From positions 124,001-188,000 of the forward strand of contig JADZCN010000113.1 in assembly GCA_020851565.1 (NCBI GenBank): 64,000 nucleotides of DNA. Direction: 5' to 3'. Both the position numbers and the translations under genes were made by a program. Origin of the DNA: Acidobacteriota bacterium (GTDB lineage Bacteria; Acidobacteriota; Vicinamibacteria; Vicinamibacterales; UBA2999). Position 1 is the first letter of the stretch. Each line of letters starts with the position of its first letter. Below, piece by piece: positions 1 through 8,157 of the stretch. The notes beneath the pieces were generated by a model. It worked only from the letters and a program-made list of their open reading frames with translations, was not told where the DNA came from and did no database searches.

Positions 1-2031
1 AACCGTGCGGAGGAGCGACACGCCTGTGAACGGCTTGGCGATGAAGCGCGCGTCGAGCTGACCGAGCCGATGCTCGAACCCGTTGTCGTCCGCGTAGCCC
101 GACGTGAACAGCACCGGGACCGGCCGCCGCTCGCGGATGCGCGCCGCGACCTCCCATCCGCCCATGCCCGGCATCAGGACGTCACTCACGACCAGATCCA
201 GCGCCCCCTCGTGCGTCTCCACGAGGCGCAGGGCCTCTTCACCCGACCCGGCGGAGAGCACGCGGTATCCCTTCCGCTCGAGGATCCGGCCGATGGCAAC
301 GCGCAGGAACTCCTCGTCGTCGATGACGAGGATGGTCCCCGAGCCGCGCTCCTCCTCGTCGCCGGTGGTCCCGGCGGTGCCGGCCTGTGCAGTGCCGGCG
401 GCATCGACGCCCGGCAGCCGGATGGTGAACGTCGTGCCCTCCCCCGGCTGGCTGTCGCACTGGATGTCGCCATCGCACTGCCTGACGATGCCGTACACGG
501 TGGAGAGGCCCAGCCCGCTTCCCTTCCCAGGCGCCTTGGTGGTGAAGAAGGGCTCGAACACGCGGGCGCGGGTGGCGGGATCCATCCCGAGGCCCGTGTC
601 GCGCACCACGATCTGCACCAGTTCGCCGTGCGACGCCGTCTCGCCGCGGTCGGCGCGGGTCGTGCCGGCCGTGACGTTGGACAGCTCGATGGAGAGGCTC
701 CCGCCCGCAGGCATGGCATCCCGCGCGTTGGCCGCCAGGTTGAGAAGCACCTGTTCGACCTGCGTCGGGTCCGCGTACACCCGCCACAACGGCTCGTGGG
801 AGGTGATGGCCACCGTGATCGTCGGCCCCAGCAACCGCTGCAGGATGGGCTCGAGGCTCAACGCGTGAGCCCGCAGGTCGAGCATTTCCGGCTGAGACAC
901 CTGCCGTCCGCTGAACGCCAGCAGCTGCCGGGTGAGAGCAGCCGCCCGCGTACCCGCCTCGCGAATCACCTCGATGTCCCGGCGCAGGGGCGCCCCGTGA
1001 GGCAGGTGGCTCAGCGCGAACTCGGCCGACGTCCCGATCACCTGCACCAGGTTGTTGAAGTCGTGCGCGACGCCTCCGGACAGCCGGCCCACGACCTCGA
1101 GCTTCTGGGATTGCCGCAGCTGGTCTTCGAGCTCGCAGCGGGCGGTCACGTCACGAACCGCCGCGATCACGGCCAGGCCCTCGTCCACCTCTATCGGGCC
1201 GAGCGCAACCTCCGCGAAGAACTCCGTCCCGTCCTTGCGAACGGCCCGCAGCCGCTGTGCATCCGATCCCATCAGCCGCGGGTGGGCCAGCGCGGAATAC
1301 GCCCGGCGATGCTCGCGATGGCCCGATCGCGTGTCGCCGGGCACCAGCACCTCCACGGGGGCGCCGACGAGCTCGGCCGCCGTGTAGCCGAACAGCCGCT
1401 CGGCCTGGTGGTTCACCTGGGTGATGGTGCCCTCGCTCGTGGCGATGACGAGGCCGTCGGGGGCGAACTGGAACAGCGCCTCGAAGCGGCGCTGCGCCGC
1501 GGTGCGGGCCTCGTCGGCCATGCGGCGGTGCGTGATCTCGGTGTGCGTCACGACGACGCGTCCGGGCGAGGCGTGACCGATGGGCGTCACCCGTACCTGG
1601 AACCACCGCCGGATCGACGGCGCATGGCACGCGTACTCATGGACGAACACGCGAAGCCGCCCGGCGAGCACGTCGCGGATCGCCTGCGCCACGGTGCGGG
1701 CCTCGATCGCGTCGGGCTCGGGCCCCCTCACGGCGTCGCACACCGCCAGGTAGCTGACGCCCTCGCCGAGCACGCGCTGGTCCCCGCCGTTCTCGACGGC
1801 AAAGCGGCGCCACGGCTCGTTGGTCATCACGATACGGCCCGTGCGATCGAGCGTCGCGACCTGCGAGGTCATGGCGTCGAGCGTGGCCATGGCGAGCGTC
1901 GCCGGCATCTTCGGCGTTCCTGGCGCGGGCCGGCCGCGGAGCCGCAGACGGCCCGAGCCCGCCGAGGCGGCCGCGGCCGGTGCCTCCGGATCGCGAGCCG
2001 AGCGGCTCGATGAACGGCGCGGACGAGGCAT
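1..2031 (-). CDS. hybrid sensor histidine kinase with PAS domains and C-terminal receiver (3' end cut by window)
   Basis: Membrane-free sensor kinase; 677 residues are visible and the frame runs off the left edge without a stop. Two PAS-like regions (about residues 45-165 and 175-300) precede a HisKA domain with the motif GGVAHDFNNL (phospho-acceptor His323). A HATPase domain follows with N-box LNLAANARDAM and G-boxes DTGLGMD and GKGSGLGLS, then a receiver domain (VIDDEE, phospho-acceptor Asp617 in VSDVLMPG, Lys in IAKPF). This is the usual order for soluble hybrid kinases, in which the attached receiver feeds phosphate onward or acts as a sink. The ATG at 2031 lies 5 bp behind the stop of the upstream TetR gene, so the two are probably co-transcribed. 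No transmembrane helix is seen. The signal sensed cannot be told. Confidence 0.9.
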   Translation of the reverse strand, partial: MPRPRRSSSRSARDPEAPAAAASAGSGRLRLRGRPAPGTPKMPATLAMATLDAMTSQVATLDRTGRIVMTNEPWRRFAVENGGDQRVLGEGVSYLAVCDAVRGPEPDAIEARTVAQAIRDVLAGRLRVFVHEYACHAPSIRRWFQVRVTPIGHASPGRVVVTHTEITHRRMADEARTAAQRRFEALFQFAPDGLVIATSEGTITQVNHQAERLFGYTAAELVGAPVEVLVPGDTRSGHREHRRAYSALAHPRLMGSDAQRLRAVRKDGTEFFAEVALGPIEVDEGLAVIAAVRDVTARCELEDQLRQSQKLEVVGRLSGGVAHDFNNLVQVIGTSAEFALSHLPHGAPLRRDIEVIREAGTRAAALTRQLLAFSGRQVSQPEMLDLRAHALSLEPILQRLLGPTITVAITSHEPLWRVYADPTQVEQVLLNLAANARDAMPAGGSLSIELSNVTAGTTRADRGETASHGELVQIVVRDTGLGMDPATRARVFEPFFTTKAPGKGSGLGLSTVYGIVRQCDGDIQCDSQPGEGTTFTIRLPGVDAAGTAQAGTAGTTGDEEERGSGTILVIDDEEFLRVAIGRILERKGYRVLSAGSGEEALRLVETHEGALDLVVSDVLMPGMGGWEVAARIRERRPVPVLFTSGYADDNGFEHRLGQLDARFIAKPFTGVSLLRTV

Positions 2032-2036
2032 CGTCG

Positions 2037-2645
2037 TCAGTGGTCCGATGCGCCGGCGCCGAACGTCGCCTCGACCAGCGTGGCAATCCGCTCGACGAGG
2101 TCGTCGGCCTCGTTCCTGGTGAGCGTGCCCACCATGAGCGGCGACGAGACGATGGCCATGATGACCGTGGACACCCAGTGCGGGTCCGCGGCCCGGTCGA
2201 GGAGCGCCGCCTCCTGCCATCGGCTCACGACGGGGGCGAGGGAGCCGCCGCCGTCATGGACGGACGTCTGGCCGTGCATCCAGCGATTGCAGCAGGTCAG
2301 GCGGGAGACGGTGTCGGGCGACAGGGCGGCCGACTCGCGCGTGAGGCCCACCAGCGCACGGATGACCTCGCGCAGCCCGCCGTCGCCGCCGGTCGCGGCC
2401 TGGTCGACGACTTGCGTACAGCGCCGGGTGAGCCCTTCGCTCGCGGCGCGCTGGGCCGCTGCGAAGAGGTCGCCCTGCGAACTGAAATTGGCGTAGAGGG
2501 TGCTCTTGCCGACGCCGACGTCTGCCGCAATCGCATCGACGGGCGTGCGGAAGCACCCTCCCGCGCTGAACACCTTCAGCGTGGATGCGGTCAGATCGTC
2601 TCGACGTTCGGCGCCTCGCTGGGGGACAGGTTGGCGTGTGGTCAT
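2037..2645 (-). CDS. TetR/AcrR family transcriptional regulator
   Basis: 202 residues, normal length for TetR. The N-terminal helix-turn-helix is clear (about residues 15-60: TLKVFSAGGCFRTPVDAIAADVGVGKSTLYANF), followed by an unconserved alpha-helical ligand-binding domain containing a CCNRWMH stretch. It lies immediately upstream of the hybrid kinase and is divergent from a second TetR gene; the 192-bp gap between the two holds palindromes suited to TetR dimers, so autoregulation is likely. Ligand and targets are unknown. Confidence 0.88.
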   Translation of the reverse strand: MTTRQPVPQRGAERRDDLTASTLKVFSAGGCFRTPVDAIAADVGVGKSTLYANFSSQGDLFAAAQRAASEGLTRRCTQVVDQAATGGDGGLREVIRALVGLTRESAALSPDTVSRLTCCNRWMHGQTSVHDGGGSLAPVVSRWQEAALLDRAADPHWVSTVIMAIVSSPLMVGTLTRNEADDLVERIATLVEATFGAGASDH

Positions 2646-2675
2646 GGTCAGTGCGATCCGGGGGAATCGACCTTC

Positions 2676-2687
2676 TCGTTCGAACGA
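2676..2687. promoter_or_regulatory. palindrome TCGTTCGAACGA, candidate operator
   Basis: Perfect 12-bp palindrome, 31 bp before the start codon of the minus-strand TetR gene, within the divergent promoter region. TetR dimers bind such dyads. Its half-site CGAACGA recurs in the palindrome at 2800-2813, suggesting that one protein recognises both. Confidence 0.5.
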
Positions 2688-2709
2688 ATCGACCTTTCGG
2701 GTCGAAATA

Positions 2710-2723
2710 TGACCGATCGGTCA
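2710..2723. promoter_or_regulatory. palindrome TGACCGATCGGTCA, candidate operator
   Basis: Perfect 14-bp palindrome midway between the divergent TetR genes. TGACCGATCGGTCA resembles the symmetrical TGACCGNCGGTCA-like sites of many TetR regulators. Its half-site differs from that of the other two palindromes, so it may belong to the other TetR protein. Confidence 0.55.
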
Positions 2724-2799
2724 CGCGGGGTCAACGAATCCGGGCCCTCGCACGCAAAGATTTCGTGCAAAAATACGGACCCATCAGTCCCCGCGTTGA

Positions 2800-2813
2800 C
2801 GAACGATCGTTCG
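2800..2813. promoter_or_regulatory. palindrome CGAACGATCGTTCG, candidate operator
   Basis: Perfect 14-bp palindrome ending 24 bp before the ATG of the plus-strand TetR gene, where a repressor would occlude transcription. It shares the CGAACGA half-site with the palindrome at 2676-2687. Confidence 0.55.
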
Positions 2814-2837
2814 GACGCCACCGGGAGGGTGGCCGGC

Positions 2838-3530
2838 ATGGGACACGACTCCGGCATCCGGCAGAACGAACCCGCGCGGTTCCACGAACGCATCGTCGAA
2901 CGGCGGGGTGGACAGCTGGTTGACGAGGCCGCCAGGCTGATGCTGATGCACGGCTGCGACGCCGTCCGCGTCGAGGACGTCGCCAGGGCCTGCGGCATCG
3001 CGAAGGGGACCTGCTACCAGCACTTCGGAACCAAGGCCGAGATGCTGGCGACCGCCGTCCGCCACCTGGACGAAAGGCTCGCCCATCGGCTGTCCGCGAC
3101 GGCGTCCGACGCCGGGGTCGAGGCCTCCGTGCTGAAGGCGGCGGACCACGTCTCGGCCACCTTCGGCTATCGGGTCAATCCGTCCGGGACGGCCCCGCCG
3201 GCGATCTCGGAAAGCTGGCCCTGCTGCCTCAAGTTCACCGAGTGCCCCGCCGGCGGACCCACGCTGTCGCTGGCGGCGTTGCGCACCGCGGTGACGACCG
3301 GCGCCAGCACCTGCGCGGTGCCTCGCACCATCGCCGTCGACCTCCTGCTGGCGGTTCCGCAGGCGCATCTGCGCAGCCGCACGGGCGGGGCGGCGCCGTC
3401 CCCGCGGACCGTGAGGTTCGCCGTACGCGAGACGTACCGCAGCCTCTTCCCGACCCCGGCCAAGGGGCGCGTCTCGAAGGCGCGCGGCGGCATGTCCCGA
3501 GCCTCGAAGCGGCGCCGCCCGACGACGTGA
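2838..3530 (+). CDS. TetR family transcriptional regulator
   Basis: 230 residues. The frame is open far upstream, but ATG 2838 has a GGGAGG Shine-Dalgarno at suitable distance and starts just before the conserved helix-turn-helix (DEAARLMLMHGCDAVRVEDVARACGIAKGTCYQHFGTKAEML). The ligand domain carries Cys-rich WPCCLKFTECPAGG. The C-terminus is a basic tail (KARGGMSRASKRRRPTT) without resemblance to known domains. It is divergent from the other TetR gene and precedes the microcompartment shell gene by 150 bp, though the latter seems to have its own -10 box. Confidence 0.85.
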   Translation: MGHDSGIRQNEPARFHERIVERRGGQLVDEAARLMLMHGCDAVRVEDVARACGIAKGTCYQHFGTKAEMLATAVRHLDERLAHRLSATASDAGVEASVLKAADHVSATFGYRVNPSGTAPPAISESWPCCLKFTECPAGGPTLSLAALRTAVTTGASTCAVPRTIAVDLLLAVPQAHLRSRTGGAAPSPRTVRFAVRETYRSLFPTPAKGRVSKARGGMSRASKRRRPTT

Positions 3531-3667
3531 TGGCGCCGATCTGTGCCGCACGACCGCCAGCGTTCGGTGGGACGGCGACGCATCGGCGTGCACCACGCTG
3601 GCCAGGCTGCGGGCGCCTGGCCGGGATGCCGCGACCGTCACCAGGCACAGGAGGCCTGGACACCGGA

Positions 3668-3673
3668 TAGAAT
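3668..3673 (+). promoter_or_regulatory. -10 box TAGAAT of a leaderless transcript
   Basis: TAGAAT lies 7 nt before the GTG at 3681 of the shell gene. Initiation at the usual distance from a -10 box would place the transcript start at the start codon, giving a leaderless mRNA. There is no Shine-Dalgarno next to this start. No good -35 box is visible. Confidence 0.4.
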
Positions 3674-3680
3674 GCTGTCC

Positions 3681-3977
3681 GTGGCGGACAACGACTACGG
3701 CGAAGCGCTCGGGATGGTGGAAACGCGGGGCCTCACCGGCATGATCGAGGCCGCCGACGCCATGGTGAAGACCGCCAACGTCGTCTTCGTCGGCTGGCAG
3801 AAGGTGGACGCGGGCCTGGTCACCGCCATCGTGCGCGGGGACGTCGGTTCCGTGAAGGCCGCCACCGACGCCGGCGCCGCCGCGGCCCGCAAGGTGGGCG
3901 AACTGGTGGGCGTCCACGTCATCCCGCGCCCGGACGAGAACCTCGAGAAGGTCTTCCCGATCGTGCCGAAGCGATAG
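3681..3977 (+). CDS. BMC-domain microcompartment shell protein (hexamer-forming, EutM/PduA/CcmK type), orphan
   Basis: A single BMC domain in about 98 residues, the full length of the canonical hexameric shell protein. The diagnostic N-terminal [21 protein letters not shown], the [36 protein letters not shown] core and the HVIPRP(D/H) end are all present. Such proteins tile the facets of bacterial microcompartments. GTG 3681 is chosen because a TAGAAT -10 box lies 7 nt upstream; ATG 3672 is the alternative. No second shell gene, pentamer, encapsulated enzyme or encapsulation peptide is found in the 64 kb, so this is an orphan. It may serve a compartment encoded elsewhere. Confidence 0.93.
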   Translation: MADNDYGEALGMVETRGLTGMIEAADAMVKTANVVFVGWQKVDAGLVTAIVRGDVGSVKAATDAGAAAARKVGELVGVHVIPRPDENLEKVFPIVPKR

Positions 3978-3984
3978 CGGGCGC

Positions 3985-4165
3985 CGCCTGTGGCGGCGTG
4001 GGCCTCGCGGTCATCGCCAACCCGGTGGGCCCGCGCGCCCGACGGCCTCGATGCGGGGAGGCGGCGCGTTCGCGCCGTGGAACCCACCCACACGCCCGAA
4101 GGGCGTGCCCACGCGGCAAAGCCGCGCCCACCGCGCGAAGCGCGGCCCACGCCCAGCGCCACCCC
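3985..4165. repeat. array of GTGGGC/GCCCAC-spaced short hairpins
   Basis: A series of small perfect stems with 3-5 nt loops: CGCCGCC/GGCGGCG, GGCGCG-TTC-CGCGCC, CACGCCC-GAA-GGGCGTG, GCGGC-AAA-GCCGC, CGCGC-GAA-GCGCG. Most are separated by GTGGG(C) or GCCCAC. It lies between convergent gene ends (shell gene and S9 peptidase), where it could act as a terminator. The same hairpin-plus-GTGGGC design recurs at 12225-12480, 28981-29060 and 54999-55075. Confidence 0.7.
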
Positions 4166-4167
4166 GC

Positions 4168-6252
4168 CTACGGCGTGCCGGCGCGGCCTTCCCCCAGCGT
4201 GTGCTTCGCCACCCAGTCGTAGATGCGGTTCAGCCGATCCTTCTGGTGGTAGTACTCCTGGATGCCGTGTCCCTCGCGGGGGTAGAAGACCAGCTCGGTG
4301 GGCTTGCCGCGGTCCTTCAGCGCGCGGTACAGCTCCTGCGCCTGACCCACCGGCACGCGCTCGTCGTTCCCACCGTGCAGGATGAGCGTCGGCGTCGTGA
4401 CCTTGTCCACGTGTGACATCGCGGACTTGGCCAGGTAGAGGGGCAGCGTCTTCTCGTTGGGGATTCCGCCGAAGTAGGCGATGAGCGCGCTGGGGATGTC
4501 GTTGGTCCCGTACATGCTCCACATGTTGGTGAGCCCCGCCCCCACCATCGCCGCCTTGAACCGTGTGGTCTGCGTGATCACCCACGCCGTCATGTAGCCG
4601 CCGTAGCTCCACCCGATGTGCGCCAGCCTGTCGGGGTCGGCGATGCCGCGCGCGACCAGCGCGTCCACGCCCGACATGATGTCGCGGTAGTCGCCGCCGC
4701 CCCAGTCGTTGATGTTGGCGCGCAGGAACTTCTCGCCGTAGTTCGTGCTGCCGCGCGGGTTCGGGTAGAACACGGCCCATCCCTTGCCGGCCCACACCTG
4801 CCCGCCCTCGAGGCCGCCGAGGCGGTTATTGTTCACGTAGGCCCCCGACGGCCCGCCGTGGGCCACCACCAGCATCGGATACCGCTTGCCGGCTTCGTAT
4901 CCCACGGGCCTGAGAAGCACGCCCTCCACCTCCGCGCCGTCGGTGCTCTTCCAGGTGACGACCTCGGTTTGGCCCAGCGAGAGCTCGCGAATCTGCGGGT
5001 TGGTGTCGGTCAGCTTCCGGAACTCCGAGAAGCGGGGATCCGTGGCGTAGATCTCCGTCGCGGCGTCCGGGGCGTCCATCGCGACCACGATGGTGCGGCC
5101 ATCCTTGCTGAGCGAGGACGCCTGGAGGGTGCGCCGTGCGCTGAGCTGCGTGTAGCGTCCGCTCGTGAGGTCGTAGGCGAAGGCCTCGGTGTAGGCGCGC
5201 TTACCGGCCAGGAACACCACGCGGTTGCCCTCGGCGGTCCACTGCGGGGCGCCCGCGTCGGTATCGAACGACGGCGATGACACGTCGCGAATGGTCTTCG
5301 CGGCCACGTTGTAGAGCATGAGCCGCGATTGCGTGATCACCGAGGGCGCCGTGCCGTCGGCCACCGGTGGGCCGCTGTACGGCTCGGACGTCCACGCGAT
5401 GGTCGTGCCATCCGGGGACCAGCGCGGCGCGCCATCGTTGCCGAAGTTCGTGCTGATCTTCTCCGCCGTCGCGGCCTCGACGTCCACGATGTAGACATCG
5501 CGCCGGTTGTCCCGAAGCATCGGCGTCGCACCCGCGCCAATCACGAACCGCTTGCCGTCGGGTGCCCAGGAGGGGATACCGCTCAGCGTGTATTCGGTGC
5601 CCCGGGTCAGCCGACGGGCCGACGTCCGCTCGCCACCCGCGCCCCCCGCGCCGACATCGACGACCCACGCGTGCGTGTACCGGAAATCGCCCTCGAACAC
5701 ACGCTCGTCGTCGCGCCGCTTGATGGCTCCCTCCTCGTCCTCGGTCCGCGGGTCCATCGTCAGATACGCGATACGCGTGGAATCCGGTGACCACGCGTAG
5801 GAGGTGACGCCCTCCTTCGCGTCGGTGAGCTTCTGCCCTTCGCCGCCATCGGCGCGCATGACGTAGACCTGCGCCTTCGGAGCCCCGTTCTCGCCGCTCG
5901 CCGCGCCGCGGGCCGACACGAAGCTGATGAACCGGCCGTCCGGCGACCACTGCGGCTGCGTGTCGCCCCGCTCACCGTAGGTGATCTGCCGCGCGGGCGC
6001 GGAGCCGTCAGCGGGCACCATCCAGATGCGCGTGCGGGCCTCGAGCCGGTCCTTCTCGCGCTCGGAGGCCGGCTCCCACCCGCGGACGGTGTAGAGGACC
6101 TTCGTGCCGTCAGGGGACAGCACCGGGCTTGCCGCTACCCTCACCTGCAGGACATCGTCGAAGGTGGCGGGCCGCTTCGACTGGGCGTGGCCCGCGTGAT
6201 GCACGACCGGCACGCCGAGAACCAGGACCGATGCCAGCAGGACCGTACGCAT
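4168..6252 (-). CDS. S9 family prolyl oligopeptidase-type peptidase, secreted
   Basis: 694 residues. ATG 6252 is chosen over an upstream start because GGAGGT lies 8 nt before it and a signal peptide follows directly (MRTVLLASVLVLGVPVVHHAGHAQ). Residues about 35-400 hold WD40-like/TolB-type repeats (LSPDGTKVLYTV, WSPDGRFISFVSA, WSPDGTTIAW) forming the propeller. The C-terminal alpha/beta-hydrolase domain has the triad Ser549 (GWSYGGYMT), Asp630 (GGNDERVP) and His662 (EGHGIQEYY). It should cleave short peptides, probably in the periplasm as a DPP/acylaminoacyl-peptidase relative; exact specificity cannot be read. It is divergent from the secreted protein at 6315. Confidence 0.93.
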   Translation of the reverse strand: MRTVLLASVLVLGVPVVHHAGHAQSKRPATFDDVLQVRVAASPVLSPDGTKVLYTVRGWEPASEREKDRLEARTRIWMVPADGSAPARQITYGERGDTQPQWSPDGRFISFVSARGAASGENGAPKAQVYVMRADGGEGQKLTDAKEGVTSYAWSPDSTRIAYLTMDPRTEDEEGAIKRRDDERVFEGDFRYTHAWVVDVGAGGAGGERTSARRLTRGTEYTLSGIPSWAPDGKRFVIGAGATPMLRDNRRDVYIVDVEAATAEKISTNFGNDGAPRWSPDGTTIAWTSEPYSGPPVADGTAPSVITQSRLMLYNVAAKTIRDVSSPSFDTDAGAPQWTAEGNRVVFLAGKRAYTEAFAYDLTSGRYTQLSARRTLQASSLSKDGRTIVVAMDAPDAATEIYATDPRFSEFRKLTDTNPQIRELSLGQTEVVTWKSTDGAEVEGVLLRPVGYEAGKRYPMLVVAHGGPSGAYVNNNRLGGLEGGQVWAGKGWAVFYPNPRGSTNYGEKFLRANINDWGGGDYRDIMSGVDALVARGIADPDRLAHIGWSYGGYMTAWVITQTTRFKAAMVGAGLTNMWSMYGTNDIPSALIAYFGGIPNEKTLPLYLAKSAMSHVDKVTTPTLILHGGNDERVPVGQAQELYRALKDRGKPTELVFYPREGHGIQEYYHQKDRLNRIYDWVAKHTLGEGRAGTP

Positions 6253-6277
6253 AGGGGGACCTCCCGGAAAGGGGGAC

Positions 6278-6287
6278 AGTATAGACT
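6278..6287. promoter_or_regulatory. overlapping divergent -10 boxes
   Basis: AGTATAGACT lies between the divergent S9 peptidase and secreted-protein genes. On the minus strand it reads TATACT (about 20 nt before the peptidase leader with its GGAGGT); on the plus strand it reads TATAGA/TAGACT, about 30 nt before the plus-strand gene. Neither strand shows a convincing -35, so this is a tentative call. Confidence 0.35.
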
Positions 6288-6314
6288 CGTCGCCTGCATG
6301 GGTGGAAAGGTCGA

Positions 6315-7295
6315 GTGCACGAAGCCATGACACGACGGACGCTGTTCCTCATCCCCGTACTTGCCGCGGTGGGCGCGGGCCCCAGCCTCGTCTCGAGCCA
6401 GAGCGCGGCCGCTGACCCACGCCTTGCGTTCGAAGGCATCTGGAACTCCGCCACCGTGACGCCCATCGAGCGCCCCTCGGCGCTCGCGAACAAGGCGTTC
6501 TTCACGCCGGAAGAGGCCGCCGAGTGGGAACGCCAGGTTGCCGAGAGAAACGAGGAGCCCGCGCCCGGGACAGAACGGAGAGGCACGGGCACCTACAACA
6601 CCTTCTACCGGGAATTCGGCACGAGCGTGGTGAAGACGCGCCGCACCTCCATCGTGACCGATCCGCCGGACGGCCGCATCCCCGCGCTCACGCCCGCGGC
6701 GGAAGAGATGAGGCGCCGGCGCGTGGAGCGCATCAAGGCCGCCGAGAATCCCGAGGACCTGGGGCTCCAGGACCAGTGCCTCACGTTCCTGACGGCCGGG
6801 CCGCCGATGCTGCCGTACACCTACAACAGCAACTACCAGATCGTCGTGACGAAGGACGCGGTCGTCGTGCACGCGGAGATGATCCACGACGCGAGGATCA
6901 TCCACATGGACGGGCGCCCGCACCCCCCGCCGGCGGTTCGCCAGTGGATGGGCGATTCAATTGGCCGGTGGGAGGGCGCCACGCTGGTCGTGGACACGAC
7001 GAACTTCAGGGCAGGCCGCGGCTTCTACGGCGATGCCGGCGGCAACTTCGCGTGGGACGAGAACCTGCACCTGGTCGAGCGCTTCAGCCTGATGGACGCC
7101 GACACGCTCCTCTACCAGTTCGAGATCGACGACCCGACCGCGTACACCCGGCCCTGGAAGGGCGAGCTGACGATGACCCGATCGAGCGAGCGCATCTACG
7201 AGTTCGCCTGCCACGAAGGCAACTACTCGCTCGAGAACATGCTGAGGGGCCAGCGGGCGGTGGAGCGCAAGCCGGCCGGGCCCGGCCCGCGCTGA
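6315..7295 (+). CDS. secreted protein of unknown function, acidobacterial type
   Basis: 326 residues from a GTG preceded closely by GGAAAGG; ATG 6327 is the alternative. Residues 5-34 form a signal peptide (TRRTLFLIPVLAAVGAGPSLVSSQSAAA). The mature protein has no catalytic motif I recognise, but it carries the conserved block MGDSIGRWEGATLVVDTTNF with following HLVERFSLMDADTLLYQFEIDDP. This block is common to a large family of exported proteins in Acidobacteriota and related soil bacteria. The fold is unknown to me. It is transcribed away from the S9 peptidase and stands alone. Confidence 0.85.
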   Translation: MHEAMTRRTLFLIPVLAAVGAGPSLVSSQSAAADPRLAFEGIWNSATVTPIERPSALANKAFFTPEEAAEWERQVAERNEEPAPGTERRGTGTYNTFYREFGTSVVKTRRTSIVTDPPDGRIPALTPAAEEMRRRRVERIKAAENPEDLGLQDQCLTFLTAGPPMLPYTYNSNYQIVVTKDAVVVHAEMIHDARIIHMDGRPHPPPAVRQWMGDSIGRWEGATLVVDTTNFRAGRGFYGDAGGNFAWDENLHLVERFSLMDADTLLYQFEIDDPTAYTRPWKGELTMTRSSERIYEFACHEGNYSLENMLRGQRAVERKPAGPGPR

Positions 7296-7347
7296 CGGGT
7301 CGCCTTACGAGTGCAACGGCCGGGATTCTCCCTCGACCGCCAACACG

Positions 7348-8043
7348 CTAGAAACGCACGCTCACCCCGCCACCGAGCCGCAGGAGGTTGCGCTCGCGCG
7401 ACAGCCGGAAATAGCGGGCGTCCGCATCGAGCGACACCTGCCGGAAGATGCGCACGCTGGCGCCCAGACCGGCGCTGGCCGCAAAGCCCGTATGCGTCAC
7501 CTTCTCGGTGATGGGCACGCGCGGAAGCCACAAGGGATCCCAGGTGAACTCCTCCTCCGTCCGCGCGAGGCCGAGCCCGCCGGCCACCCAGGGCCGGAAG
7601 CGATCCCCCTCTACGGGCAGCTCGTAGCGCAGGCCGAGCGTCCCGATGAAGGTGCTGCCCTCCACCGTGGACGGCGCGAGGATGGAGAGCTGCGCGGGGT
7701 CGGGAAAGGGCATGCGCCCCGAGCCGCGGAACAGCTGCGAGCCGCGCGCCATCACGTTGCCGACACGCGCGGTGAACTGCGCGCCGCCGGGCAGTTCAGC
7801 AGGGAGGATCCGAAAGTGGTCGGCGGGCGAGTCGAGGCCGGTGACATCGGCTTCGAACCAGAAACGCTCGGAGAAGCGGTAGCCGAACGAGCCGTTGAAG
7901 GCCAGCTTGGCATCGTCGGAAATGGCTGCGGCCGCCGCGCCGAACGAGACGCGGAATCGCGTGTCCTGGGCATGGGCCGTGACAGGGGTGAGGGAAAGCA
8001 GGGCAACCAGCGCCACGAGCGGCGCCTTGGTGACGAGTGACAT
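7348..8043 (-). CDS. outer-membrane beta-barrel protein
   Basis: 231 residues. ATG 8043 has GGGAG upstream and starts a clean signal peptide (MSLVTKAPLVALVALLSLTPVTAHAQ). The mature part alternates polar and hydrophobic residues in strands (RFRVSFGAAAAAI, FGYRFSERFWFEADVTGL, FIGTLGLRYELPV, FRPWVAGGLGLAR, ASAGLGASVRI, VSLDADARYFRL) and ends in LGGGVSVRF with terminal Phe, the outer-membrane barrel insertion signal. It resembles the small OmpA-like/porin barrels of 8 strands. No ligand or partner is evident; the following gene is an ABC ATPase 114 bp upstream on the same strand. Confidence 0.82.
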   Translation of the reverse strand: MSLVTKAPLVALVALLSLTPVTAHAQDTRFRVSFGAAAAAISDDAKLAFNGSFGYRFSERFWFEADVTGLDSPADHFRILPAELPGGAQFTARVGNVMARGSQLFRGSGRMPFPDPAQLSILAPSTVEGSTFIGTLGLRYELPVEGDRFRPWVAGGLGLARTEEEFTWDPLWLPRVPITEKVTHTGFAASAGLGASVRIFRQVSLDADARYFRLSRERNLLRLGGGVSVRF

Positions 8044-8157
8044 GACGAGTGACTCCCGAGTTGTGTGTGGTCGCGAGGGCACCCTCGCCGTCGCGATGCG
8101 CCGACTGTCCGCCGGTGGGGACGACGGCGCCTGCGCCGGCACCTGCCGAAGCAAGCG

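Noticed and set aside
1980..2837. N-terminal extension of the plus-strand TetR frame by 286 codons
   Set aside because: The extension is antisense to the first TetR gene and crosses the divergent promoter; the Shine-Dalgarno and the domain start support ATG 2838.
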